Shown one piece after another: positions 26,201-37,221 of a stretch of 64,000 nucleotides of DNA. The position numbers and the translations under genes were made by a program. The stretch lies in the NCBI GenBank assembly GCA_037074705.1, contig CM073590.1:210658746-210722745 (forward strand), read 5' to 3'. Each line of letters begins with the position of its first letter. Position 1 is the stretch's first letter. The DNA comes from Zhengitettix transpicula. Taxonomy: Eukaryota > Arthropoda > Insecta > Orthoptera > Tetrigidae. The notes beneath the pieces were generated by a model. That model saw only the letters and a list, made by a program, of their open reading frames with translations. It was not told where the DNA came from and searched no databases.

Positions 26201-29044
26201 TCAGCATAAGGACATATCATCTTCAACCAAAAGCGCTGAGTTCCAAGCACCACACCTCACACCAACGACTTTGAATACACCATTGTCACCAGAGCTGGAA
26301 GAAAATGGCAGTGTCAACCGTGTCATTTCATCTGCATTCAGTAGAGCACTTGGACGTTTACCCAACTGCCCATAAGCATTCCATCCACATCCCCAGACGG
26401 AACCATCATCTGCAATTAAATATTATTCTAAACAACTGGCCTGCTGTTGTAAAAAAGTTACTATTGTAAATAAATGGAATATATGCATTTTCTTTTCACA
26501 AACAATATTATTCTGCATAAAAATTTAATTATCTATATAGCAATTATTCTTAATTTAACAAACACTTTCAATATGCTATAGTGCCTCCATTTTTTATAAA
26601 ATTATAAAAACTGTAACAGAATACTAGAACACACATTAGGTACAATAAGTTTTTCCACCACATGTCTGTTGAAAATTTGGATGTAGTCAACATGTATTGG
26701 TATTTGAAGACAGATAAAAAATAAAACCAAATGTATACCATTAATTATTGCACATTTATTTGGTTACAAAAATGTTTCCTCCCCATTCCGTGGATGTCTT
26801 TAGGTGTACACAATTTTAAATATATAAAAACTTATGAGTAAGCACAATTAAAGAAAACAAAGACCTTTGCCATCCTCCTATCAGACTCAATCTGTCATTT
26901 ATCACTATTGTAGCTCATAAAATATCTGACATTATATTTAACAAACTGTTAAAACTGTTATAAACTTGGAAAGAACAGAAGGAAAGCTTTCAACAAAACT
27001 CCACTATATGGACCTTGATATTTGAATTAAAGGATCAGGATGTTGTAAACCCAGCTGGACGTTCAGACTTACTGTCCTGAAGAAGGTTGACTCAGGTCCT
27101 AGAAAATTTGAAGTTCCACCTATGCCAGACTGGATCAACTACTAATTTCAAGTATGTCAGCATCACTGTCTCTTTTTCCTATTCCTTCGCTGGCTACATC
27201 AGCAACCAAATAGTATGTTACTGGCCAAGCATAACATTGACACGGTGTTCTATCCACAAAAGAAAATAAAAGAAATGCTTGACTCGGTTAAAGACAGTAT
27301 AGGACTTTGTACTCCTGGAGTCTACAGCATACCGTGTGAATGCAGCAAAAAGTAAATCGGCAAAACTATTCACACGGTAATGGATAGATGCACAGAACAT
27401 CAAAGGCATCTCAAACTCAAGCAGCCAAATAAGTCAGCAGTGGCAGAACATGCCATAGAAACCGGCCATGATATAAAGGCCAATGAAACCAAAATATTGG
27501 ATTGTGTGAATGGTTTCTGGAGCAGCATCATCAAAGAGGCCATACATATTAGCACACAAGACAACCTGCTCAACCGCGATGCCGGGTTTCAATTGAGCAA
27601 GACTTGGGATCCAGCTATAACATTGATAACACAAGAGGTCCGGAGCTCTATTATGGCCGGGGCTACTGTGGGTAATGTACCTCGGTGAGTGGCTGGTCTC
27701 TTGACTGATGCTGTGACATGGTTGAGGCACGCTGTTGACTGAGCGCTGATTGGCTCTCGAAGCGTGATGATCTGCCAGAGGGTATTTATAACATGAAATG
27801 GAATGCTGTGTCCCCACAGCAAACTCGTCTCCCACCATCGGAAGGGCGTGGGACAAGTACCAAATGCCTGACCTACCTCCTGATGCACATTTTTCTAGGT
27901 TTTTCCCTGCATCACTTTAAGGCGAATTGCCGGGTAGGATCCTTAAACCTTGGCTACCTTCCTCTACACTTCCGCATCCCCCCCCCCCCTCCTTTCAAAT
28001 CCCTTTCCTATGCTATAAGATGGGAGTTGCCACTATGTGGATTACCCTATACATAGCCTGCCTACACCTAAAAAAAAATGGTTCCGGCACTTCGCCTAGA
28101 AGATGACGACAGAGAGTTTAGTTGTCAAAATGTCGCATTTAAATATAATACACCCGATTGAATACAGAGAACTGTTTATCATATATTTATATTATCACTT
28201 TTTTGTCTGAATTGGCTATCTTTCTTATTTTCAATAAGACATAATTTTTTTAATTTTAATAATTTTCCTTAATATTATTGTCGGCATTGTAAATAACAGT
28301 CAGTGTGACTAAGCATGTTATATGTCTAACTTTGGAAAAACAGAAGTGTGTTTGGGGAGCCTGATGAGTGTGGTCATGGTGAGTAAGTCTAGTTTTGGAG
28401 ACCAGCCAAGGATTCTCATGACTAAATAAGTAGCAGAATTCAGCAAAGTCTATGCTGAATAACATACTTTTAAAGTAAAACTGAGAGATAATAAGTAGAA
28501 CGAAGTAAAGTTCATGAACAGTTGTTGGAAAGGTGTTCGGAGGGCAACAGGCCAGAATTTAGTGAAGTGAAACAATGTAGTGAACAGTGTTATGGCTTGT
28601 TTATTAACTTTTTCTTTAAAGAAAAAACTGTGAAGTGCACAATTAATACAGTACCAGAGCAGCTCTAAATAAATTGGTATGTAAAAAACCTTTTGTTGTA
28701 AACTATTATATAAATATGATTACTGTCATATTGTATAATATTTTTTTATATAATTTGTTATTGTAGATTTAATTAGTATTTTTTTGGTGCTAATTGGTGC
28801 TAATTGCAAAATCTCTATAATTATTAGAGGCTCAGTAAGCAGCCCTGAAGATTTGAGTCTCGTTAAAAGCTGCGGTATTTATTTAAAATTGTACAAAAAT
28901 TAAAATAAATTGAAATTTTCCTTTTATCTTTAAAAAGTTGTAATAATTCAAGCATAAAATCCTGTTAATTATCTTTCCCTTTAAAATTTTGAATACTACA
29001 ATATATATGACCACTATTTGGATATGAATAATATTTTAATAATA

Positions 29045-29087
<43 letters not shown>

Positions 29088-30608
29088 AATGTAAATAATA
29101 ATATAATAATAAATATAATATATATTAATCCTTAATATTGTGAAAAAAATTAAATCTTGAAATTGAATACAACACATTGATTTTGCTGAAAAAAATACTG
29201 TACCTAAAAGCACAATTGTATGGCGGCTTCCACAGCCAACTTCTTTCACATTAGCATAAATCCCAGAAGGAAAATCAACAGGCATTGGAACCCCTACTAC
29301 TGTGGAAGGGTCTTTTTCATATGAGTCTTCCTTCTCATCAGTCTTAAAAGCATCATCACCTGATTTGAGTTTTTTAGCTTTATTTTCATCATTCATAATT
29401 CCTGGACTTTCCTCACATTTTCTGCAACCTACTTGTGAGAAACCACTGTCCTCCAAATCAACTGTAATAAAGAACATAGATAATAAAATTACACCAAATC
29501 TAACTTGTCAACTAGTTGCTAAACTACTGTAATATAATTCATACCTCAAAAATGAAGTAGCAATAATATCATTAAATAATTAAACATAAATTATAAATGG
29601 TAAAATATTTATAACACATTGTAAAATATTCTAGAGATTGCCAGTATCAAAATTAAAATACCCGTTAGGATTATTTACCATATAACTAGGAATAATCATT
29701 AAACAATTTTTTTGTAAACAATTTAGAACTTCTGGACTAAATTTATTTGTAAGCAATTTAAATTTTTCACACAAAAATGCATAAATATTAAAGAAAATAC
29801 AATGATAAGCACAAACACTTAAAATGTCTTTAAAACTATTGATTCTGACAGTCTAAAATTACATATATTTTATTAATTATAGACAATTTTTTCAAATGCC
29901 TACAATTTCTTGAATACATTAATAAACAATTGAAATATTTAATGTAATTGAAATATTTACAAAACTTGCTCTTAAAGAAGGAGAACAAGAATAGTTATGG
30001 AAAATAAACTATCCAGCATAAAAAGTCCTACTGTCTACCTAAAAATAATGGCAGATTGTATAGAATAATTTAAATTTAATCTGGATTACACACTTATATA
30101 ACAATAAAAAATTAGGGAAAGAATAGCTGTGAGAAGTGTTACTAAAAATTATGTGATATGTCAACAGAAAGATGGAGTGACTAATGCGAAGGATTTTTAA
30201 ACTAGTATTAAATCCTTGAAACAGTTATTTCAAGAAAAAGAACAGGAATAAAATCATCATGAAACATAATTTCCTCCATGTAACCAATGTAACATATTGG
30301 AGTACAGACAAATACCTTAACTTTTCATAACTATGAAGTTGCCACAACTCTATAGTAATGGTGTGTCAGTATGAACTCGTACAGCTTTAAATCTTTATTG
30401 TCTTTAATAGTAATTACTAATTGTCACCGTCTATCCAGGAGTCAAATGAAGAAGGCAAACTAAAGAAAATTATTTTTATTTCCAATTAAAGATTCCTTCT
30501 CAAAGTTCAGGTTTGATGAGGTCATTTTATTTTTCACCCAAAAATGACTGTCATAATTGTAATCAAATAAATATATACATTTAAATGTTTGACAATTATA
30601 TATTACTT

Positions 30609-30671
<63 letters not shown>

Positions 30672-33600
30672 TCTACTTTAAGTAGGTCTCATATTAAAAC
30701 CTACGAAAGCATTAGTTATCATTTTGTTTTATAACTTATCAAACTTTAAAGTATTTTTATTATATTTCACATTATCATTCGTTCACAGTTCATCAAACAT
30801 ATCACATTCATGATTGGTCCTTTATCAACAAAACTTATTCATTATGAGAAAAATAAGATAACAAATATTCAAATTACACCAAATATTAAAATAATTTATT
30901 TCTTCTGGATGGTAGAAATGTAACAAGTGTACCTTTATCTACAGAAGCTCGAGATTTGTGTTTCTCAGAAAGTCTTCTTTCCAATGTAGAACTAGAACTA
31001 GGCTCCTCAAGTCTACCATTTGAACTTCGTTTTCTACGAAAAGCAGGACGTCCCAATTGACCTGAATTATTCCAACCCCACATGTACAAGTCACCAGACA
31101 TGGTGACTGCGGCAGAGTGCCAACCACCTGCTGCGATAAATGTAACATGAAGTTCACTCAGGACTTCAATTTCACAAGGCTTATCTTCATTTTCAAATGT
31201 GCCCAATCCCAGCTGACCACGCCTATAACAAAATTCAGTTCTTAAAGTTGCATAATCTAATGTTTAAAATTGAACATGTAAAAAAAATCATTTTGAATAA
31301 CAAAAGAAAAAATCTTAAGGATATGACAACAATGGAGACAGTAACAAAAATTGGAGTTGATGTAAATGAAAACAAATAAATTTCTGCTTTTACAATGAAA
31401 ACAAAGTTATTAAGATTTAAATGTTGAAACAATAGGTAAAGTTTCTAGATATAATAATATAAACATGATCTTTAAATAAGTAAGTAATCTGTTAAAAATA
31501 AAAGCATATAAGTATAAATAAAAGAAGAATAATGAGATTAATTCACCATTCACTCCTAATCTCACACTGGGGAAGTCAAATGAGGTGCAGTCCACATCAT
31601 GAAGAAACATTAGAACAAACCATAAAGTTATCTTTCTCTCCTTTCATCCTAAAAAAATATTCCAATTTTTGAGGGCCTGAGGCCCATTGAGAAAATAATT
31701 TAAGCGCAGCTGAGATGCAGTTCGTGACCTTCTCTTCTCACAAAAGGGCCTCAGGTCCTCAAAAATTTGAGACTTTTTAGTTTCCTCAGCCCAAATGGAC
31801 CAACTGTTGATTTCTGGTAAGTCACCTCTGCTGTCTCCATTTCCTATCTAAATGTGTTATAAATGTGTGTATGGGTGGGTGTGTGGAGGTGTGTATTGAT
31901 GAAAATTTATAAACATGCACAGAGGATAAATTTATAATAGTTAGGTATATTAAATGAATAAATGTGTATTCACAACACATGAGAACAGAATAGAATGATC
32001 AATTTAACAAACAGGTGACAAAACAATATAAAGATACTACTCAGTGAGGTGCAAGGGGTATCATGCAATCATATAGCCTCTAACACCCAAAAACCAGCCT
32101 CACCTTCTCGTAGTGCACCTCGTTCACAACAAACAAGGAAATGGCAACCGAGCATTTGGTGGGATAACCAGACTATAATCATATTGATAGGAGGAAATGC
32201 CTACCAATGGATGAAAACACCAATCACCTGCAAGTACCTGGGCCAACAGGTGGCACCCCCACCAAGGTACTCGGATTTCATGGGCCAATCACCCATGATC
32301 TTAAATACACTAATGATTAAAGAAACAGAAGTGAAACATAAAAGCTGGAATCCTAGAACGTTGAAAACTTTTGCTAAGAAACAGATTAAGAAGTGTGGCA
32401 AGACCTGGAAAGAAGTTAAAATGTTGGCAAAAAATAGAGTTAGGTGGAAATGTTTCACAAATGCCCTGTGTTCCTAAAGGAACAAAATGATATACTACTA
32501 TTACTACTACTCAGTATATTTATATTTCTCCGTTTGAAAAGGTCCATCAATTGGTGGAGGAATATTATGTTTTGGAGATTTTATTATTTTTATATGTATT
32601 AAAATGTATATATGATCCATCTTTAAAAACCATTACTTACGTTCCTGTTCCCCAAGAATAAACTGTCCCTGCATCAGTAAGTAAAAGACAATGTTCTATG
32701 CCACAAGCAACAGCTGTAACACACAACTTTGAAAGTGGGAGAGGTGAAGGGATGCTGAAGGCACGACCTTAAAAAGAAAAATTCAATAAAGATTAACAAA
32801 TTAATGGAATAAAATATAAATCATTTATTTAATATGGAAAACATTTTATTGTGATGAAAATAACCAAACAAAATGTAATAGATATGTTTGTCACCTGAGA
32901 TGATTTTTGTGCCTAGTTCATAAGTCATTCTACATTGTGACACTCAAAAGGAATAAACACAAAAGTAGAATGAAGATTAACAAACATTGAGGGAGAAAGC
33001 AATCATTGTTTATAAATCAAATAATCATAAAATGAAAAAAAATTACATCTGATTGAAAATTATAATTAATAAGAAAGATAGCCAACTCAGAAAAAAAAAG
33101 TGATAATATAAATACCACACAACGTTTCTGGGATCCTTGTCCCTTTCATCAGGTGCAAAGAAGAGCCTAGAGTGACACAACTGCACTTGTCAGCTGACAA
33201 AACTCAAAGGCTCTTCTTCGCACCTGAGGAAAGGGGACAAGGATCCCATAAACATTGTATGGTATATATATTATCACTTTTTTGACTGAGTTGGCTATCT
33301 TTCTTATTAATTATTATTTTCAATTAGATGTAAATTTTTTCATATTTACAATTTTAGATGTTAGAAAATATATCAAAATTTTTGAAGCTGGTCTTTTGCA
33401 CAGATAGCTCAATAATGTTTTGCAGTTTTAGAAAAACATTTGGAACTCTATTTATTTAAAACAAAAATATATCAAATTTGGTAAGACAAATTTTAAGAGT
33501 AAGAAAACATTTTCTCAATTTAATTGAATGAGCAAAATAAGTTACACTTATGTCGTCTTTTATGACTACTAGTTCATCTCCAAATTCATTTCAAGTAAGA

Positions 33601-36600
33601 AAGAAAAATTAAATGCAATGAAGCTGTAAACTTAAGTTTACCAACTACTATTTAAACGGCGATCAAACTTAACAAAACAAATACCTAAAAATATACAATG
33701 CCTAATTTTTTTATTCTCATTCATCAGAAAACTGAATAAAGCTGCTTAAGTGTGTACTAAAATTTAGAAATTGCAGTGAGTTATCCGTTAATGCTTATTT
33801 ACAACTAAAGCAAAACACTTTTAAAAATTGAAAAAAAATTACATCATGGTGAAACATTAGACATAATGGATCAATTCATCATTATAGAAAATAATTATGA
33901 ATAATTTAAAAATAAGTTCTATGAATAACTACCAGATGCTGTCACAGCAACATTAATGACCTCTCCACAACATATTTTTATTATCTTTTGATTTATTTCA
34001 TTATTTAATGAAGATAATTCTGCATGTCCAGATTTGGAATGCTTCAGAATTAATTCATTTTCTTCATCAGAAATACTTTCATCAGTCTCAACATGTGTGA
34101 ACTTAGATAACTTTTTCAAGCTGCCATTCGACGAAGTGTACTGCCAACAGTACCCTTTGTCAGTTAAAATCAGTGTCCTTGAAGATGAACAAGACACCTG
34201 CAAATAAAAAAGAACAATGTATTAGGTAATAACAGAATTTACAAATTTATTAACAGAACAGTATTTTGTAAGCCATTAAATTAATACAGGAGGTATGAAT
34301 ATGGGACTACTATCAAAAAGAGGAAATAATTATTTGCTTATGTTTGTACATGTGTTTTACTACTTAAATCCAACTAAATAGAAAATTACTTAGCAAAGAA
34401 TACATTTTCCTGGAATACCAACTTTTAAGAAACCATTCGAGAATACATTTCCAAACCACAAATATTCGTCGTTGGATCTACAAATCCTATTCAGCAACTA
34501 AAAACATTTATAAATAAAGGAAGAAAAAATACAGTCAACTCCATGAACTCAACATCTTCTAAATAGTTCCCTCCGTACATGCTACCGCTATTTGTATGAT
34601 CACATGTGAGTGTATATGAGTCTGAATATGTATGTGGGTTAATGTGTTTGTGTGTTTATATGTATGTCTATATATATATATGAGCATGAATATGCATATT
34701 ACATGTGTGTATGTTGGTTTTTATAAATGGTTTCCAGTACCTACCAGAACCTTTTCTTAACCATGACTTCCATTGAGAAGGAAGTTACTGCCCTATACTT
34801 TATGGGTAATATCTTTCCACATGGTAGTCAAAACTCTACACATGTACAGCCAGTACATGGAAGATGTCAAGCTTCAATTTCAGGTATGCCACCACCTTCC
34901 TCTCTTTTGTACCCATTCCAATAGTTTTACAATATAAAAATAATTGGCCAGGAGAAAGAGACAGAGAGAAGCAGCTGACTTACCTTAAGCCGACAGTTAG
35001 TGTAATATATATTTGTCATTTGATTATAATGCATTGTACATAAATAATTGAAATTTACAAATAAACTGAAAAACTCATTTTTAAATACTAGAAAAAATTT
35101 CACAAAAATTCTGAAAGTCTCTTAAATTGTAATTCCTTTCATGTACTTTACATTCAAAATACAAAAAGCTATGCATATAACAACTATTTCTTCCACATAA
35201 TATGTATTCTCCTAGAGCAAATATTATAAATTAGAAATCAGGGAAAATTCAAAAATGGAGATTTTAAGAAAAGTGTCCCACTTTCCCTAACATCTTCATT
35301 TATAATACAATGTATTCACCCAGTTGGAATCCGGAGAACTGTTTGTTACTCAGATACACTGGGAAAGCCTTCGTTCAATAATAATCTTCATTTAGGTTAG
35401 AGAAAACCATAAAGTAACATTGAAACATCCAGTTATGTTTAAATTATCTTATGTATAATTGTTTTTCATGATAAATTTGTATGTAAAATAAGACTGTATT
35501 AATTTTTATTTAAATGTACCACTGTTGTAAAACTTTTCATAAATTTATGATCAAAAAATGAATTTTTTTGACAGTTAACTTCCTCTCCATTTGAATTCTT
35601 CTTGCATTGTTTTTCTTTGATTTGGCCAAGAAAAAAGTAAACTTTGTATACAATTAATTATTACTTTTCTGTCATTATTTCAACCTAGTTTATCACACAC
35701 ATTTTCTGTCAACTATGGAAAAAAAATATGTAGATTGTTTCAAATCTTATTTTAGACAAATATACCAATTCATTACTGCATCTTAGGGAATGTTGACTTC
35801 AGGGTTTTAAGTGAACAGGACTATCTCAAATTGTAAATTTGGGCCATTTATGTTTCAAGTTTTCTTTTGCTATCAAGAATGCAATTTTTCCTCTAAAATG
35901 ATCCACACATTATGCAGTACTTTAGTTGCATAAATGTGAAAACAATTGTTGATTCAAACAAATTTCTTTTTTGTTTTAGAAATGGTCAAAAAAAATTGTA
36001 GTTATTTTTTTAAATAAATTTTATAAAATGAGAACAACATGACATTAGAGTAATATTATCTTAATTTAAATAATTCCATCAAATTCAAGTTGAAAATAAT
36101 GAATCTAAATTGACATATGTTTAAAAATATTAATGACATCAATTTGGAATTATCTATTTCAGATTGTAAAAGGTGGCACAGCAGGACATATTTCCATTTT
36201 ATTTTGAAGATATAATGCTCTTTGGGCCATAAGTTGATTCAATTAAACTAAGCATAACATTAAATAAGACATTGTTAAAATTATTGGCGTATTTACCCAT
36301 TCAGAGCCAGAGTTGACACAATGAAGGTAATAAAGCAAGGTAGTTTCTATGTCTTTATATTTAATTTGAAAACAATTAAAAGTTTTGTTAATGGTTGTTT
36401 TAATTCACTAATATGAAGGAAAATTTGCATATTGCTTTAACTGCTTCATAAGAATTTATAATAATAAAAAGGTAAAAACATTTTGATTTTACCACCTGTT
36501 ATTACGTTCACACAAAAATGTGGCCTATTATTATTCTGAAGTAAAGTGTTCACAGAAAGAAAATATGGGATGAAAGTAGAACTGTTTCCATATTACGCAA

Positions 36601-37221
36601 TTGAGCATTAAAAAGAAACTGCAGAAATTAAAATAATATAATGTTAAAATTGGTAACATAATTCACTGAAAGTAAATCAGGGTTTCTGGTGAAAATGGTA
36701 GGAATATAGCTAAGTATATTAAACCACTGACTTAAGACAAACTACAACATATGATTTACAGCTATTATGGTTTAAATGATATTACTAAGTTATACAGATT
36801 TAACAGCTTAAAAACTTTTAAAAAAATTATAGGGACGAAACACGATATACTATTTGAATAAGAATTTCTACTCCACTTCAAGACTAACCTGAATGGCTCT
36901 ATCATCATCCCCCAAAATCAACTTTTTATGGACATTAGCCTGGTCTTCAACAAATCCAGAGACAAATATATCGGATCCTGTAATTGGGTGAAATTTATTT
37001 TTAATTTTAAACACACAAATTTGTAAGACTAAGATGTTTTTAAATTATGTTGTACCTGATAAAACAACCATATAATTCCAAGAAAATGATACATCGCTTA
37101 TATTCTTGAGAGGGAACAATGTGTAACTTGTATTATCTATTTGTTTTGATGGGGAAACTTGCCCGAATCCATTAAAACCGCAACAATATAGTTTCATACT
37201 TATTGAAGATTCACATTTCAT
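26201..37221 (-). CDS. RCCD1: RCC1 domain-containing protein 1 (RCCD1), 7 coding exons
   Basis: Spliced minus-strand gene. Coding exons, 5' to 3' on the gene: 37221-37056, 36977-36889, 34197-33933, 32767-32641, 31222-30933, 29461-29204 and 26409-26201. All introns are GT-AG and all phases agree, giving 1404 nt and 467 residues plus TGA. The start is MKCESSIS..., with a second in-frame Met at residue 9. RCC1-type repeat signatures are visible: GFNGFGQ (about residues 15-21), YSWGTGTRGQLGLG (about 209-222), LYMWGWNNSGQLGR (about 262-275) and VWGCGWNAYGQLGK (about 404-417), then a CGAWNSALLVE end. The N-terminal GF.GFGQ and the short C-terminus are typical of RCCD1. It is longer than the roughly 376-residue human protein because of acidic and Ser/Arg/Lys-rich inserts (about residues 115-150 and 280-360). 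From family knowledge, RCCD1 forms a beta-propeller that partners the JmjC protein KDM8 and acts on chromatin and spindles in mitosis. Introns carry PLE, SINE, LINE and foldback debris. Confidence 0.9.
27077..27190 (+). repeat. Family B repeat with hammerhead-like core
   Basis: CTGAAGA, 18 nt including AGG...CCT, then GAAAATTTGAA. It is followed about 60 nt later by the family's ATTTCAAGTATGTCAGCATC block (consensus TTTCAGGTAAGTCACCACC). It lies about 30 bp upstream of the PLE endonuclease fragment and in the same orientation. Within the last RCCD1 intron, antisense to the gene. Confidence 0.5.
27220..27690 (+). mobile_element. Penelope-like element remnant 2, GIY-YIG endonuclease
   Basis: The plus strand reads LAKHNIDTVFYPQKKIKEML, PGVYSIPCECSKK-stop-IGKTI, MDRCTEHQRHLKL, SAVAEHAIETGH and NRDAGFQLSKTWDPAI. 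The PGVY.I.C.C..YIG..I....EH order is the C-terminal GIY-YIG endonuclease of arthropod PLEs. One stop replaces the tyrosine of the YIG motif; most of the rest is open (102 codons from 27380). No RT precedes it: the family B repeat abuts directly, so the body is deleted or 5'-truncated. It lies in the last RCCD1 intron, opposite strand. Confidence 0.8.
27802..28079 (+). mobile_element. SINE-like or truncated LINE repeat, copy 2
   Basis: Aligns with 43675-43958: GGGACAAGTACC, ATGCCTGACCTACC, GGGTAGGATCCTTAAA, CAAATCCCTTTC and GTGGATTACCCTATACATAG, ending in an A-run. The 5' third of the ARL3 copy is missing. A possible short target duplication AAATGG lies at 27796-27801 and 28076-28081. Inserted next to PLE remnant 2 in the last RCCD1 intron. 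Confidence 0.7.
28186..28262 (+). repeat. Family A element, partial arm
   Basis: ATTATCACTTTTTTGTCTG, AATTGGCTATCTTTCTTATT and the AAGACATAATTTTTTTAATT end match the outer half of other family A arms. The hammerhead-like half is missing. Confidence 0.5.
29051..29084. repeat. (AT)n microsatellite
   Basis: Pure AT dinucleotide tract of 34 bp in the RCCD1 intron just downstream of exon 6. Confidence 0.95.
30611..30666. repeat. (TA)n microsatellite
   Basis: Pure TA tract of 56 bp in the RCCD1 intron between exons 5 and 6. Confidence 0.95.
31660..31860. repeat. Family B repeat pair in RCCD1 intron 4
   Basis: An inverted core at 31661-31690 (TTTTTGAGGGCCTGAGGCCC) faces a direct copy at 31745-31855. 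The direct copy has AGGGCC-TCA-GGTCCT, a perfect 6-bp hairpin, then CAAAAATTTGAGA, then TTGATTTCTGGTAAGTCACC. The inner arms could pair, so this too is foldback-like. Confidence 0.5.
32035..32500 (+). mobile_element. LINE 3'-end-like repeat, copy 2
   Basis: Open for 142 codons (32049-32477). It begins with a Ser/Pro/Arg-rich part (KPASPSRSAPRSQQTRKW) and ends TWKEVKMLAKNRVRWKCF then TNALCS, stop. After the stop comes AAAGGAACAAAATG and then a TACTATTACTAC simple repeat, as at many LINE 3' ends. The copy at 16262-16760 is inverted and frameshifted. It lies in the RCCD1 intron between exons 4 and 5, antisense. The family is uncertain because no RT motif is included. Confidence 0.5.
33031..33348. 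repeat. Family A foldback element, both arms present
   Basis: Left arm about 33031-33165 and right arm 33213-33348 are inverted copies. Outer ends read ACATCTGATTGAAAAT and ATTTTCAATTAGATGT; inner ends are the hammerhead-like cores facing each other across about 45 bp. The same layout recurs at 42368-42525, 45090-45390 and 53258-53545. Located in the RCCD1 intron between exons 3 and 4. Confidence 0.75.
33125..33152 (-). ncRNA. Hammerhead-like core, best family A copy
   Basis: The minus strand has CTGATGA, AA, GGGA-CAAGGA-TCCC (4-bp stem II), A, GAAACGTTGTG. Both core boxes are intact. The extra unpaired A on each side of stem II departs from a canonical hammerhead, so cleavage is uncertain. 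The opposing arm has lost both boxes (CTGAGGA; ATAAAC in place of AGAAAC). Confidence 0.4.
34715..34925 (+). repeat. Family B repeat in RCCD1 intron 2
   Basis: Contains GCTTCAATTTCAGGTATGCC then ACCACCTTCCTCTC and TGTACCCATTCCA, matching the 3' part of family B copies at 46373-46466, 46740-46790 and 48295-48355. Confidence 0.5.

Noticed and set aside
27434..27888. Minus-strand frames of 99 and 140 codons opposite PLE remnant 2
   Set aside because: Antisense shadows of the endonuclease; the plus strand carries the diagnostic motifs.
29049..29203. Extension of RCCD1 exon 6 into a 142-codon frame ending in an Ile/Tyr repeat
   Set aside because: A GT donor ends the exon at 29204 and the rest is translated (AT)n microsatellite.
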